From contig NC_092672.1 of NCBI RefSeq assembly GCF_964355755.1, forward strand, positions 6,634,001 through 6,698,000: a stretch of 64,000 nt of DNA, read 5' to 3'. This DNA is from Antedon mediterranea (Eukaryota; Echinodermata; Crinoidea; Comatulida; Antedonidae). This document shows positions 19,201 through 27,870 of this stretch, piece by piece. The notes below the pieces were generated by a model that saw nothing but the letters and a program-made list of their open reading frames with translations, did no database searches and had not been told where the DNA came from. A program made the translations under genes and the position numbers. How positions within the stretch are numbered: position 1 is the first letter of the stretch; the number at the start of each line of letters is the position of its first letter.

Positions 19201-21884
19201 ACATGACAATCATAGGCCCAATAATTTACATCGCGCTGAGCAGTTCATTATTATATAAAGAAAAACACATATATAGGGTTTCGATAAAAATAAATTTGCT
19301 GAAGAGGTAGAACCTGGTTATTTCTATACGACGAAGTAAGTGTCAGGGGCCCAAAGTAGGCCACCTTACATCATAATAACGCTTAACATATATATTATGG
19401 TCCACGTGTGTTGGTATTAAAAATCCGCTTTGCTTGTGCACCCCAGCACGACATAGTGTTATAATGTTGTCTAAGCCACTGCTGAGTTGATTGTATTTTG
19501 TTTTCATTTTACAGTGTAGACGATAAATTTGAAAGTGTCAAAGACGACATCCCGTTATCCATCGATTCAGATGGATCAGTTATCATGGCATCTCCAGCAA
19601 TCTACACTGCATTTTGCAAGATGGATGTCAAATTCTTCCCATTCGACAAACAAGTTTGCAAATTTAAATTTGGATCTTGGTCGTACGGAAGTCAGGACGT
19701 TGACGTCGAAGCAATAACCGGAGAGGCTAGTAACCAGAACGAATTCCAGGAGAATGGTGTCTGGGATTTAGAATATGTCTCCTTCGAAAAGAACGTTATT
19801 AAGTATGACTGCTGCCTACACCCATTTACAGACATCACTATGTCAATTGGTTTAGCAAGGCGATACCAATCTTACATTGGCAATGTCCTAGCCCCGTGTG
19901 TGTTGCTTTCATTTTTAGCAGCATTCGTCTTCTATCTCCCGGCAGAATGTGGTGAGAAGATATCATTTTCTATTACAAATCTATTGGCGATTGTCTTGTT
20001 TCAACAATTGATTGCTGAGTCATTACCGCCATCTGATGAAACTCCTTATATTGGTGAGTCAAAGAATCTAAACCGCCCCGTTATTTAAACAATACCATTA
20101 AAGTTTTCTAATAATGAGATGCCAATTATCAAACTCCGAGTTCGAATCTGGGCTTCTTTTCAAGATAGTAATGGCTTATTTTCGAAATAATCTATTTGAA
20201 TATCAAAGGAACAGGGTCATGTAATGCCCAGATAACTCGTGATGTAGATATAATGTACGATCAAATTTATATCATACATTTATTTTACAGTTTGAAATGG
20301 TAATCACAAATATGTAAAATTGGCAAGTAATATCTAAAAAATCCTATTATTGTAGTAGAAATTCACAAATTAAAAATATACAGAATTAATTTCGAAAAGA
20401 AGCCCACAACTTTTGTTTGCAAAGTAATTTCGGAAAGAAGCCCATCTTGAAAAGAAGCTCATCTTTAAAAGAAGCCCACCCAAGAGTATTAAAAAAGAAG
20501 CCCAAGGGCTTCTTTTCGAGGTTTTACAGTATTTTAGTTTAGCACAATACTACGGAATAATTGATTATCAAACACAAAAAAACAAAACTGTCATTACATT
20601 CCTTTAGTAAGCTAAGGTCTCTGGTCAAACCACTTACTGTAATTACATAGTACCTACTGTAGTGAGATTAATAGACAAGATACAATATGTTGTATTCGTC
20701 GCCTCAGGTCAACATGTCAGCGGATTCGTAATTGCAAGTCATGTTTCATTTATGTTAGAAATTCTATGACAGACATGTGAATAACAAGTAATAATCTATT
20801 AAAAAGGATATTACCAAAATTTAAATTATTTACAGGGTTCTGAGAGACTATCAGTAATCCATAGCCTACCAAATTAATCGAAAAAAATATATTAACTGCA
20901 ACGAATTATACAAATTTAAATAAAATGTTTCAAAGTCAACGAAATAGAAAAAAAGTAAATCAGTACCGTAAAGTTTGAAATATCAACACCTAACTATCAC
21001 CATGATGGTTTATATATATAAAAAAATATAGGTGAATCTGGGGGAATGTTAACAGTTGCGTAGAATGTTTAAAATATTATTTCTCTAAGAACAATAAGCA
21101 ACCTATATGCTACTAACTTTTAAAGCTGATATGATTATACGAATCTTACATTAGAATTAGTTCTGTGGTTTAAATATTTCTAGTAATTAAGAGTTCACTC
21201 TTCCATCATTAAATTTAGAATTAAAAAAAATGCCAACAGCAGATAGAAAAATACACAATAGTAGGATTGTAACTAACAAACGTATCCCTAAAAGCCCGCG
21301 GATAGAATAATCACAACTTCGACGTAAGAAGATAATACTACATGCATAATGTTGCAATATATGTCATAAACTTATAATTCAAACAATACGGTATTAATCT
21401 TTGGCTGTTTTCATTTTTTTTTACAGCAAGCTTCTTCACACTCATAATCTCACTGGGATGCATATCTGTGGTAGCGACGTCTATCATTCTAAAAGTTCAT
21501 TACGGAAGACACAAGAAGCCCGTAAATGCTGTCATCAACAAATACATCGTGAGAGGCTTAGGATCATTCTTGGGAATTTATAAGGACCAGAAGTGTACCG
21601 TCATGGGATCATCACAATGCTTCAAAAGAGTACACCCTTCTCCCGTAGTCATCACAGACATCACTAAGAAGAACAATGGCGTCAACCCTTCAGAAGAACT
21701 CAAAGAGATAATGGCAGATATCAGAAAGTTTAACGAGCAAATCGACGAGAGGAAGAAGGAGGAAGAACTTTTGGAAACATGGACGGATCTAGCGAGTGTA
21801 CTTGACCGAATCATGCTGATACTATGCATGTTCATTGTGTTTACAGCATCTATAGTTGTAACAATTAAGTTAATAAAAAGATAA
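10245..21884 (+). CDS. nicotinic acetylcholine receptor alpha-type subunit (complete gene, 6 exons)
   Basis: Exons 10245-10296, 12888-13033, 15118-15162, 16563-16672, 19515-20053 and 21427-21884 join without a break (phases 1,0,0,2,1) into 449 residues. Family: pentameric Cys-loop cation channels of the plasma membrane. Seen: signal peptide (1 to about 17); loop D Trp in WTDH (83-86); loop A WIPDITLYN (109-117); Cys-loop Cys152-Cys166 with exactly 13 residues between and FPFD inside; loop B Trp173; loop C Tyr215 then Cys217-Cys218, the vicinal pair that defines alpha subunits; M1 about 238-260; M2 267-286 with Glu at -1' (265) and 20' (286) and Leu at 9' (275), which indicates a cation pore; M3 about 299-320; a ~104-residue loop; M4 about 425-444. 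The 45-bp and 110-bp exons 3 and 4 have the classic sizes for this family. Loop C has Phe222 where the second aromatic is usually Tyr. Poly(A) signal candidate at 22155-22160. Subtype cannot be assigned by eye. Confidence 0.95.
10440..10985 (+). mobile_element. LINE 3' end (CR1/L2-like), sense to the host gene
   Basis: The frame ending at 10779 shows the C-terminal tail typical of CR1/L2-type reverse transcriptase ORFs: LQ/HRQQILTFMFQYD near the start, LPFSI, then GPKLWNNLKENL before the stop. About 200 bases of 3' UTR follow, ending in a short (TGAAA)n tail at 10959-10979. Only the 3' end is present, as expected of 5'-truncated LINE copies. The reverse transcriptase core is missing. Confidence 0.75.
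11038..11478 (-). mobile_element. LINE 3' end (CR1/L2-like), antisense
   Basis: On the minus strand, 11478-11110 encodes the C-terminal region of a non-LTR retrotransposon ORF2: QNWAAHLV...DHVTPLFKELNWLPM, then KFKILLLVFRCL, APKYLSELL, and GDRTFSVAGPRLWNHLP before the stop. A GCGCTATATAAATCGA sequence and an (ATTG)n tail at 11037-11048 mark the 3' end. It is 5'-truncated and lacks the catalytic domain. It belongs to a different subfamily from the neighbouring copy, whose tail is (TGAAA)n. Confidence 0.82.
11554..11916. mobile_element. 181-bp inverted-repeat MITE (family A), interrupted outer copy
   Basis: Ends AAGCGTGGTTCCCACTAG and CTAGTGGGAACCAAGCTT. The copy is split at about 11649 by a second, oppositely oriented member (11650-11830). 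Family members at 13064-13218, 22185-22367, 23000-23180, 23339-23470, 23472-23652, 27768-27870, 56088-56225 and 58983-59163. The interior is itself semi-palindromic around GACGTAACGCAACGCAAG and CACAAGCGATGGCTTATTCG. Confidence 0.88.
11650..11830. mobile_element. family A MITE, nested copy
   Basis: Complete 181-bp copy, AAGCTTGGTTCCCACTAG to CTAGTGGGAACCACACTT, inserted into the outer copy and flanked by TA on both sides (11648-11649 and 11831-11832). The flanking outer sequence continues after it, which gives the target duplication as most likely TA, the Tc1/mariner signature. Confidence 0.85.
12394..12478 (-). mobile_element. family B inverted-repeat element, fragment
   Basis: Reads in reverse the family B order: AAGCTCTGTCTGCACTATC, ACTTTATGTGACAAAAAATG, TGATGTGCCCATATATAGAC, ATGATGTCATATCACTACC. 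The left half is missing or diverged. Confidence 0.7.
12888..13033 (+). CDS. nAChR exon 2 (N-terminal helix and first strand)
   Basis: Flanked by gatttacag and ttg/GTAAGT. Encodes the family opening E.KLINNLLANY...RPV and the strand ending VTQVTEL, 49 residues including the split valine codon. Confidence 0.93.
13064..13218. mobile_element. family A MITE, divergent copy in intron 2
   Basis: Starts AACTTGGTTCCCACAAG 31 bases after the exon 2 donor and ends in a degenerate CCTAGTGGT. Middle keeps GACCAATCACAAGCGATAG. Shorter than the 181-bp consensus. Confidence 0.75.
13671..13807 (+). pseudogene. decayed duplicate of nAChR exon 3 and its acceptor
   Basis: About 137 bases match 14995-15131, running from the intron (TACATACACC...ATTAATTTAAAGTATTACGC) through the polypyrimidine tract TATGGTTTCTTTCAG and the first 18 bases of exon 3 (ACGAAAGACGTCAATTT). 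After that the copies diverge and the frame of the extra copy reaches a stop (TAA) within 13 codons with no good donor in the expected place. Either a failed exon duplication or a relic of a former alternative exon. Confidence 0.8.
14718..14830. repeat. tandem repeat, ~33-bp unit
   Basis: Three to four copies of TAGAGGGCGCTACAGTTATA followed by AAGGTTAA, the last ones degenerate. Confidence 0.8.
15118..15162 (+). CDS. nAChR exon 3 (45 bp)
   Basis: Fifteen-codon exon DERRQFISVNGWMAQ between ttctttcag and cag/GTAAGT. Both its size and its position just before the WTDH motif are typical of this gene family. A degenerate second copy lies at 13789. Confidence 0.93.
15163..16562 (+). other. nAChR intron 3
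   Basis: 1.4-kb intron; its last third is a 510-bp inverted-repeat element. TAGGCCTA occurs near 15468 and 16122 (the latter within the element). Confidence 0.8.
15938..16447. mobile_element. 510-bp terminal-inverted-repeat element with TA ends
   Basis: The two ends form an inverted repeat of about 48 bases: the left GAGGTTTTGCAATCTTACGA, then ATACGATAACGAAAACGGAT, is mirrored at 16397-16446 with three or four differences. TA sits outside both ends (15938-15939, 16446-16447), as for Tc1/mariner insertions. Further internal inverted copies of CGTATTCG occur at 15993 and 16345. No transposase frame is visible, so it is non-autonomous. Confidence 0.8.
16563..16672 (+). CDS. nAChR exon 4 (110 bp)
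   Basis: Entered in phase 0 after atcgatcaag and ends aacaa/GTAAGT in phase 2. Encodes TWTDHLMVWNASEYGG through WIPDITLYN. The frame stays open 111 bases upstream, but the acceptor at 16561-16562 gives the classical 110-bp size. It is crowded by repeats: an inverted-repeat element ends 115 bases upstream and a SINE-like sequence begins about 8 bases after it. Confidence 0.93.
16681..17040. mobile_element. SINE body with tRNA-like end and 5S rRNA 3' remnant
   Basis: On the + strand 16681-16745 looks like a tRNA-derived head: A box TAGCTTGGTGG (10 of 11 to TRGYNNARNGG) and B box GTTCAATGC (fits GWTCRANNC) 30-odd bases later. On the minus strand 17040-17013 reads GGAATACCGGGAGCTTGGGT, close to the 3' end of 5S rRNA. 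The ~270 bases between (with TCTGTCGTAAACGACAATGC and AGATACTAGATGCAGGGGCT) are not coding and behave like a SINE body. Which head drives the element is unclear. Confidence 0.6.
17041..17711. repeat. fold-back minisatellite element (GGACAACTACC arrays)
   Basis: Left arm 17041-17250 is about a dozen 16- to 18-bp units of GGACAACTACCCCCTA; right arm about 17600-17708 is the same array inverted (GGTAGTTGTCCGGGTGGTAG). The ~340 bases between are AT-rich and unrelated. The element splits the 5S-derived sequence, whose two parts abut it on either side. Confidence 0.85.
17712..17804 (-). pseudogene. 5S rRNA-derived sequence, 5' part
   Basis: On the minus strand the run starts ACGGCCTTACCACG, continues AACACCGGTTCTCGTCAGAT, CACCGAAGTTAAGCAACGTT and GGGCCCGGTTAG, which follows 5S rRNA in order, including the internal promoter (GTTAAGC...GGGCCCGGTTAG). 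After about 75 bases it becomes degenerate, and the last ~25 bases of 5S lie 670 bases away at 17040-17013. Not a functional 5S gene; either a 5S pseudogene or the head of a 5S-derived (SINE3-type) element. Confidence 0.8.
19515..20053 (+). CDS. nAChR exon 5 (Cys-loop, loops B and C, M1, M2)
   Basis: 539-base exon between ttcattttacag and ATTG/GTGAGT. Carries the Cys-loop, Trp173, the Cys217-Cys218 pair, M1 and M2 in one piece. Confidence 0.96.
20054..21426 (+). other. nAChR intron 5
   Basis: 1.4-kb intron. Near its start a repeat unit AAAAGAAGCCCA occurs several times with inverted copies (20149-20524). Elsewhere AT-rich, nothing recognised. Confidence 0.8.
20131..20530. repeat. inverted/tandem AAAAGAAGCCCA repeat element
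   Basis: GGGCTTCTTTTC at 20149-20160 and 20507-20518 with five complementary GAAAAGAAGCCCA-like copies between 20396 and 20505, two of them fused into a palindrome AAGAAGCCCAAGGGCTTCTT. Looks like the ends of a fold-back element. Confidence 0.65.
21427..21884 (+). CDS. nAChR exon 6 (M3, cytoplasmic loop, M4)
   Basis: Entered in phase 1 after tttttttttacag. Encodes M3 (ASFFTLIISLGCISVVATSI), a basic stretch KVHYGRHKKP, a charged loop rich in Lys and Glu just before M4, then M4 ending in TIKLIKR and TAA at 21882-21884. Confidence 0.94.
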
Positions 21885-22184
21885 TATTACATATTGTAAT
21901 TTGGTCAATATAATTGTATACATCGTAAGAACTAATTAAGGGCAGATTACCCCAGCTACCTCTTGTAGATTAACGACATACGTTATACTTCCATATATAA
22001 AAACAAACAAAGGAGAAACCACGAATCACTACAATATAATATTTAAAAACTTAAAAGGACAAGGTAAATGATAAAACTTAATTCTACATCCAGTTCAAAC
22101 TACAGTTGAACCCATTTTGATCTACTTAGACGAAAGTTACGCACTGTACTAGTAAATAAAACAAAAGTTATTATAATAATAGTT
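21885..22184 (+). other. nAChR 3' UTR
   Basis: AATAAA at 22155-22160 lies 271 bases after the stop and is the first good poly(A) signal. No other feature. Confidence 0.6.
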
Positions 22185-22367
22185 AAGCGTGGTTCCCACT
22201 AACAACGCAACGCAAGGACGTAACGCAACGCAAGTGAATTGCCCAATCACAAGCGATGGCTTATTCGCTTGTGATTGCTAACTGTCTATAACTTGTTGCT
22301 TGTCATTGGTTAAAACGCTTGCGTTGCGTTTACGTCCTTGCGTTACGTTCTAGTGGGAACCAAGCTT
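22185..22367. mobile_element. family A MITE
   Basis: Full-length 183-bp copy, AAGCGTGGTTCCCACTA to GTGGGAACCAAGCTT, followed by TA. Confidence 0.88.
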
Positions 22368-22999
22368 TAATAATAAGAATAGAATAGAATAAAATCCTAT
22401 TAAAGTGAATACCACTTATTATTTTACTTAAATGAATAACTTGGTGTTTTTTTATTAATGGATACATCTCACTTAAGTGTGATTTGTATGAATATGGAAA
22501 TAGTATTTTGGTAGTGTTACTTGTTGGTAGGATGTTTAATGTGATTTTCTTTTCACCGATTGTTAGATTATTAGTAAATATCATATTACAATAATCAGAG
22601 ACCATTAGAATTATGATAAATGTCCGTATTATAAATTATTGTCAGAAAATGTTACAGAGGTATTTCCTAATAAAACATTTCAAAGCATATGGCTCCGAAC
22701 AGCCTACATCGTTTTATTTCAATTATCCATGTTGTCGCAAATACATTCGAACGGTCAGGGCTGGTTTGGTTGGCTATATTAAGTGCACAGACGACATGGA
22801 ACCAGGTACATGAGTGAACATAATTCAAAGCCTGTAAACTAGCATTTATTGAGTTGTTGAGTGCAGTGCGTTTTTTATACCGGAAACGCGTGTTGATTAA
22901 ATCTATCCTTTCATCCATTTTGGTAAAACGAATTAATTTGAACTTCGATATTAGAAAAAGTCAATTACGTTGCGATTACGTCCCGCCGTTATGTCCTTT
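22368..22999. other. gene-free stretch between two family A elements
   Basis: AT-rich DNA. Open frames on both strands at 22613-22918 overlap each other and match nothing I know. A GTAC-rich acceptor/donor pair is not convincing. Nothing further seen. Confidence 0.5.
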
Positions 23000-23180
23000 A
23001 AGCTTGGTTCCCACTAGAACGTAACGCAAGGACGTAAACGCAACGCAAGCGTTTTAACCAATGACAAGCGAAGTTATGGACAGTTAGCAATCACAAGCGA
23101 ATAAGCCATCGCTTGTGATTGGTCAATTCACTTGCGTTGCGTTACGTCCTTGTGTTGCGTCGCTAGTGGGAACCACACTT
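23000..23180. mobile_element. family A MITE
   Basis: Full 181-bp copy in the orientation AAGCTTGGTTCCCACTAG to CTAGTGGGAACCACACTT; TA follows and the family B element begins directly after. Confidence 0.88.
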
Positions 23181-23181
23181 T

Positions 23182-23326
23182 AAGCTCTGTCTACACTATT
23201 ACACTTTATGTGACAACAAAATGTGATGTGCCCATATATGGACATGATGATGTCATATCACTACCATTTAGGAATATCACTACCACTTTTTTGTAAAATT
23301 AGTTTGATAGTGTAGGCAGAGCGTTA
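23182..23326 (+). mobile_element. family B inverted-repeat element (best copy)
   Basis: 145 bases from AAGCTCTGTCTACACTATTA to TGATAGTGTAGGCAGAGCGT. The ends are inverted repeats of about 18 bases. Contains TGATGTGCCCATATATGG and GATGATGTCATATCACTACC. Other copies at 12394-12478, 29035-29146, 44195-44300, 53604-53700 and 60434-60572. No coding capacity, so a MITE. Confidence 0.8.
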
Positions 23327-23338
23327 GGAACCACGCTT

Positions 23339-23470
23339 AAGCTTGGTTCACACCATAGAGACGCAACGCAAGCCTGTAGACGCAACGCAAGCGAGTTGAC
23401 CTATGAAAAGCGACAGTTTGAATATGTCATTGCTTGTTGCGTTGCGTTACGTCCTTACGTTATCAAGCTT
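23339..23470. mobile_element. family A MITE, shortened divergent copy
   Basis: AAGCTTGGTTCACACCATAG to CGTTATCAAGCTT, about 130 bases. A stray family A end (GGAACCACGCTT, 23327-23338) precedes it, so the cluster grew by repeated insertion into or next to earlier copies. Confidence 0.75.
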
Positions 23471-23471
23471 T

Positions 23472-23652
23472 AAGCTTGGCTCCCACTAGCGACGCAACAC
23501 AAGGACGTAACGCAACGCAAGTGAATTAACCAATCACAAGCGATGGCTTATTCGGTTGTAATTGCTAACTGTCTATAATTTCGCTTGTCATTGGTTAAAA
23601 CGCTTGCGTTGCGTTTACGTCCTTGCGTTACGTTCTAGTGGGAACCAAGCTT
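23472..23652. mobile_element. family A MITE
   Basis: Full 181-bp copy, AAGCTTGGCTCCCACTAG to CTAGTGGGAACCAAGCTT, followed by TA. Confidence 0.88.
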
Positions 23653-24809
23653 TAGGATGCCGAATTAGTTGTGTATACCCAGGATGCCGCATACGCACCT
23701 AACGCGATGAGAATGCATGAATGCACAGTTGATCTCGAGAAAATCACAGAATCAAAATTAATTTCAATTAAACCAACATATTTCTAGTGTGACAAGTTCC
23801 CTTGATACTTGAATTGATTTTATGTGACGTAAATGATGTTTATATAACATATTCACCTCAAACATATACTATGGGTTTAAACAAAAATTGAAAAAAGTTA
23901 CAATCTTGAAAGTAAAAAATGATGATAACATCTTTATTGATTAGTAGGTCAAATATATGAAATATTGGAAATTCATTAATGAGTTTATTAAGATAGACAA
24001 TAAATATAATAACTTTAAATATAAAAGCATTTAACTGTATCATTATTATTGAATAGCCACACTAATGTGGGGATTTAATATAGCCCACTCACTGTTATTA
24101 ATGTGAAAAATATACTTTCAGTTACGTGGTACGATTATGAATTTTCTCAACAAACATTAACACCGTGCATTTTCAATGAATTCAATATGCATATTTAAAG
24201 CAAGACTATTAGAAAATAGAAAAAATCGATAAAAATAATCCGAAAAAGCACACAGTAGGTGAAATAAATGACGACAGTAGAACGATTGTAATAGTCATAT
24301 TGACTTTTATAAATGACGTGCGCATGTAATACGCCTGTCGCAATGTTCTGTCTTATCGTCGTTATTTTCTCGTATCGAAATTCCAAAACATAATCAATGC
24401 CAGATTAATGACAATGTTTAGTTTGCATAGCAAAGTGTATAAACAATCTATCACCAGCGAATTCTGACAACCAACACAATTGACTTTGTATTACATACTC
24501 AGTATTACATAATTCGTAACTGTTTCATTTATTTATGAATATTTTCCTTTTCGCATGTTCGTACCGAATCAATTAATCAGTTATATCATTAAATTTCCAC
24601 ACAAATGTTTTATACATTAATGGTAATATTTGCCATATTTTATTAAACGTTGCCTTATTAATCAATATCATTGAATAATAATGTTTTCAGCGTGATTCGC
24701 ATACGGATTGTACATAATGTTTATTCCACCGTGTTGGTGTTGTGCCAATAGGCATACAATCAAGAAATACTTACGATTAATAGTTATACAATTATGCAAA
24801 GCTATAATA
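23653..24809. other. AT-rich intergenic DNA
   Basis: No gene, RNA or repeat family recognised. Antisense frames at 23858-24043 and 24195-24386 are rich in Ile and Phe as chance AT-rich translations are. Confidence 0.55.
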
Positions 24810-24879
24810 ATAGTGAAGCATTTATACGTTCAATACCAATATAATACTGAACGTATTGAACGTATAAATGCTTCACTAT
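24810..24879. repeat. perfect 26-bp inverted repeat with 18-nt loop
   Basis: Bases 24810-24835 are the exact reverse complement of 24854-24879; neither side extends further. Loop is 24836-24853. A transcript would fold into a strong hairpin of precursor-microRNA size, but the perfect pairing also fits a small inverted duplication. Confidence 0.85.
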
Positions 24880-25084
24880 CTGTCTATTCTCGTATTATTG
24901 TCTTCATCTTCAATCATATTATATCATAATCGCCCATAACTATCATTTTTATCACCACCAATACAATCAACCATATAATGTATACACATCCACACCACCA
25001 ACGCCATGGTATGAGAACAAACACTCATATCACCGCAACAATATTCCCAACACAAATTGCTACTATTAGAATTACCAATATTCA

Positions 25085-26795
25085 AAAACATCAAAAATAC
25101 AACATACACCTTCGCCACCTTCTACAATACCATAAAAACGTTACCATCAACACTACTACCGTCACCAACACCTTCGCTACCTTCTACCATACCATAAAAA
25201 CGTTACCATCAACACTATACTACCGTCACTAACACCTTCGCCACCTTCTAGCATACCATAAAAACGTTTCTATGAACACTACTAACGTCACCAACACCTT
25301 CGCCACCTTCCACCATACCATAAACACGTTACCATCAACACTACTACCGTCACTAACACCTTCGCCACCTTCTACCATACCATAAAAACGTTACCATCAA
25401 CACTACTACCGTCACCAACACCTTCGCCACCTTCTACCATACCATAAAAACGTTACCATCAACACTATACTACCGTCACTAACACCTTCGCCACCTTCTA
25501 GCATACCATAAAAACGTTTCTATGAACACTACTAACGTCACCAACACCTTCGCCACCTTCAACCATACCATAAACACGTTACTATCAACACTACTACCAT
25601 CACCTTCGCCACATTCTACTATACCATAAAAACGTTACTATCAACACTACTACCGTCACCAACACCTTCGCCACATTCTACTATACCATAAAAACGTTAC
25701 TATCAACACTACTACCATCACCTTCGCCACATTCTACCATACCATAAACACGTCACTATAAACACTACTAACGTCACCAACACCTTCGCCACCTTCTACC
25801 ATACCATAAAAACGTTACCATCAATACTACTACCATCACCTTCGCCACATTCTACTATACCATAAAAACGTCACTATAAACACTACTAACGTCACAAACA
25901 CCTTCGCCACCTTCTACCATACCATAAAAACGTTACCATCAACACTACTACCGTCACCAACACCTTCGCCACCTTCTACCATACCATAAAAACGTTACCA
26001 TCAACACTATACTACCGTCACTAACACCTTCGCCACCTTCTAGCATACCATAAAAACGTTTCTATGAACACTACTAACGTCACCAACACCTTCGCCACCT
26101 TCAACCATACCATAAACACGTTACTATCAACACTACTACCATCACCTTCGCCACATTCTACTATACCATAAAAACGTTACTATCAACACTACTACCGTCA
26201 CCAACACCTTCGCCACATTCTACTATACCATAAAAACGTTACTATCAACACTACTACCATCACCTTCGCCACATTCTACCATACCATAAACACGTCACTA
26301 TAAACACTACTAACGTCACCAACACCTTCGCCACCTTCTACCATACCATAAAAACGTTACCATCAATACTACTACCATCACCTTCGCCACATTCTACTAT
26401 ACCATAAAAACGTCACTATAAACACTACTAACGTCACCAACACCTTCGCCACCTTCTACCATACCATAAAAACGTTACCATCAACACTACTACCGTCACC
26501 AACACCTTCGCCGCCTTATACCATAATATAAAAACGTTACTATGAACACTACTAACGTCACCAACACCTTCGCCACCTTCTACCATACCATAAACACGTT
26601 ACCATCAACACTACTACCGTCACTAACACCTTCGCCCCCTTCTACCATACCATAAACACGTTACCATCAACACTACTACCGTCACTAACACCTTCGCCAC
26701 CTTCTACCATACCATAAAAACTTTACCATGAACATAACTACCGTCACCAACACCGTCTACCATACCATAAAACGTTACTATCAACACTACTTTAC
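25085..26795. repeat. minisatellite, ~62-bp unit with 542-bp higher-order repeat
   Basis: About 28 units of the type CATACCATAAAAACGTTACC + ATCAACACTACTACCGTCAC + CAACACCTTCGCCACCTTCTAC, with shorter variants lacking CACCAAC. Bases 25381-25922 recur almost unchanged at 25923-26464 (I saw one difference). Flanks at 24940-25085 are similarly rich in CCA and may be degenerate units. Confidence 0.95.
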
Positions 26796-26839
26796 CAATA
26801 CCTTCACCATCAATAAATTTACCATAAACATTCCACATC

Positions 26840-26895
26840 AGCGCTTAGAGAAGCTTGCTTGTAGAGCGCTATATAAGAATAAACTATTATTATCA
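26840..26895 (+). mobile_element. LINE 3' tail fragment
   Basis: CAGCGCTTAGAGAAGCTTGC then GTAGAGCGCTATATAAGAAT and an ATTATTATT tail: the usual 3' UTR ending of CR1/L2-type LINEs. No coding part remains. Confidence 0.6.
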
Positions 26896-27767
26896 TTCAC
26901 CAAGAATATCATACCAACATCAAGTTTACCATCAACACTTAAGTTCCACCAAAAAGCTGCGATCATCGTTAGAATCACCAATTATCTGCATTGTCAATAT
27001 CATACTAATATTCAGAAATGTTTTTTTTTTCCAACAGAAAGTTATTTGGGAAATTATCGTTATTAATTTTGATGCCGTGATCGACAGATTAATAATTCTT
27101 GTGAAACGTTAATTTTGTGTAAGTCATCGTGGAGGAGTAATCAATCGGATCTCAAAAGGGAAATCACACAGAAAACATGATATGAATAAACATGATAATG
27201 CTTATCAATTGCATGCCTCTTGGGCCAAATTTAACATGATGATGAAGGAATATTACCCAAATTAAAGGAGATATGTATCTATCAATTATTCGATCTTGAT
27301 GAGTTTATAATGATGAAAATTGATAATGTTTCATAAGATTCCCTTGAGTTTGTTTGTATATCACCATCTGTGGGAGTAAAGGAAGGAATGTAATTATTAT
27401 CTCGAAGGGTTAACTTATAAAGAATGAATCCGAGAATACACAAATTGCATAATGCATTATCAACCTGAATTCTTCATGGAATTTTACTTGTAGCAGTAAT
27501 ATCGGGTTTTAATTTTCAGTAGTTCAGTTCAAGATTACAAGTTCATGCCCCTTGTGTCAATTATATTACTGCTACAGGATATATTGCCTAAACTAAATGC
27601 AATATATCTATTAATTATTATCACATGGATGCATTCTAGGCAATGTGAGGAACATGCTGATAATTATTGAAGAACATGCGGTAAAAAACAAGATATACAC
27701 GTGATTGAAAAGTCACTTGTGTTATTTTAACCATGGAGGTAAATTACCAGGCCTAGGTATAAGCCTA

Positions 27768-27870
27768 AAGCTTGATTCCCAGTAGGACGCATTCACAAGC
27801 AAGTTCGGATAATCCGTCGCTTGTGATTGGTCAAATTACTCGCGTTGCGTCATAGTTGGAAGTAATCTTC
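27768..27870. mobile_element. family A MITE fragment
   Basis: AAGCTTGATTCCCAGTAGG followed by CGCTTGTGATTGGTCAAATT and GCGTTGCGTCA; about half of the element is missing. Confidence 0.65.

Larger units (their letters stand above)
16673..19514 (+). other. nAChR intron 4
   Basis: 2.8-kb intron. The first 1.1 kb is a composite of Pol III-type heads and a fold-back minisatellite; 17810-19514 is AT-rich and I see nothing in it apart from a short antisense open frame at 18691-18936 that looks like chance. Confidence 0.8.
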
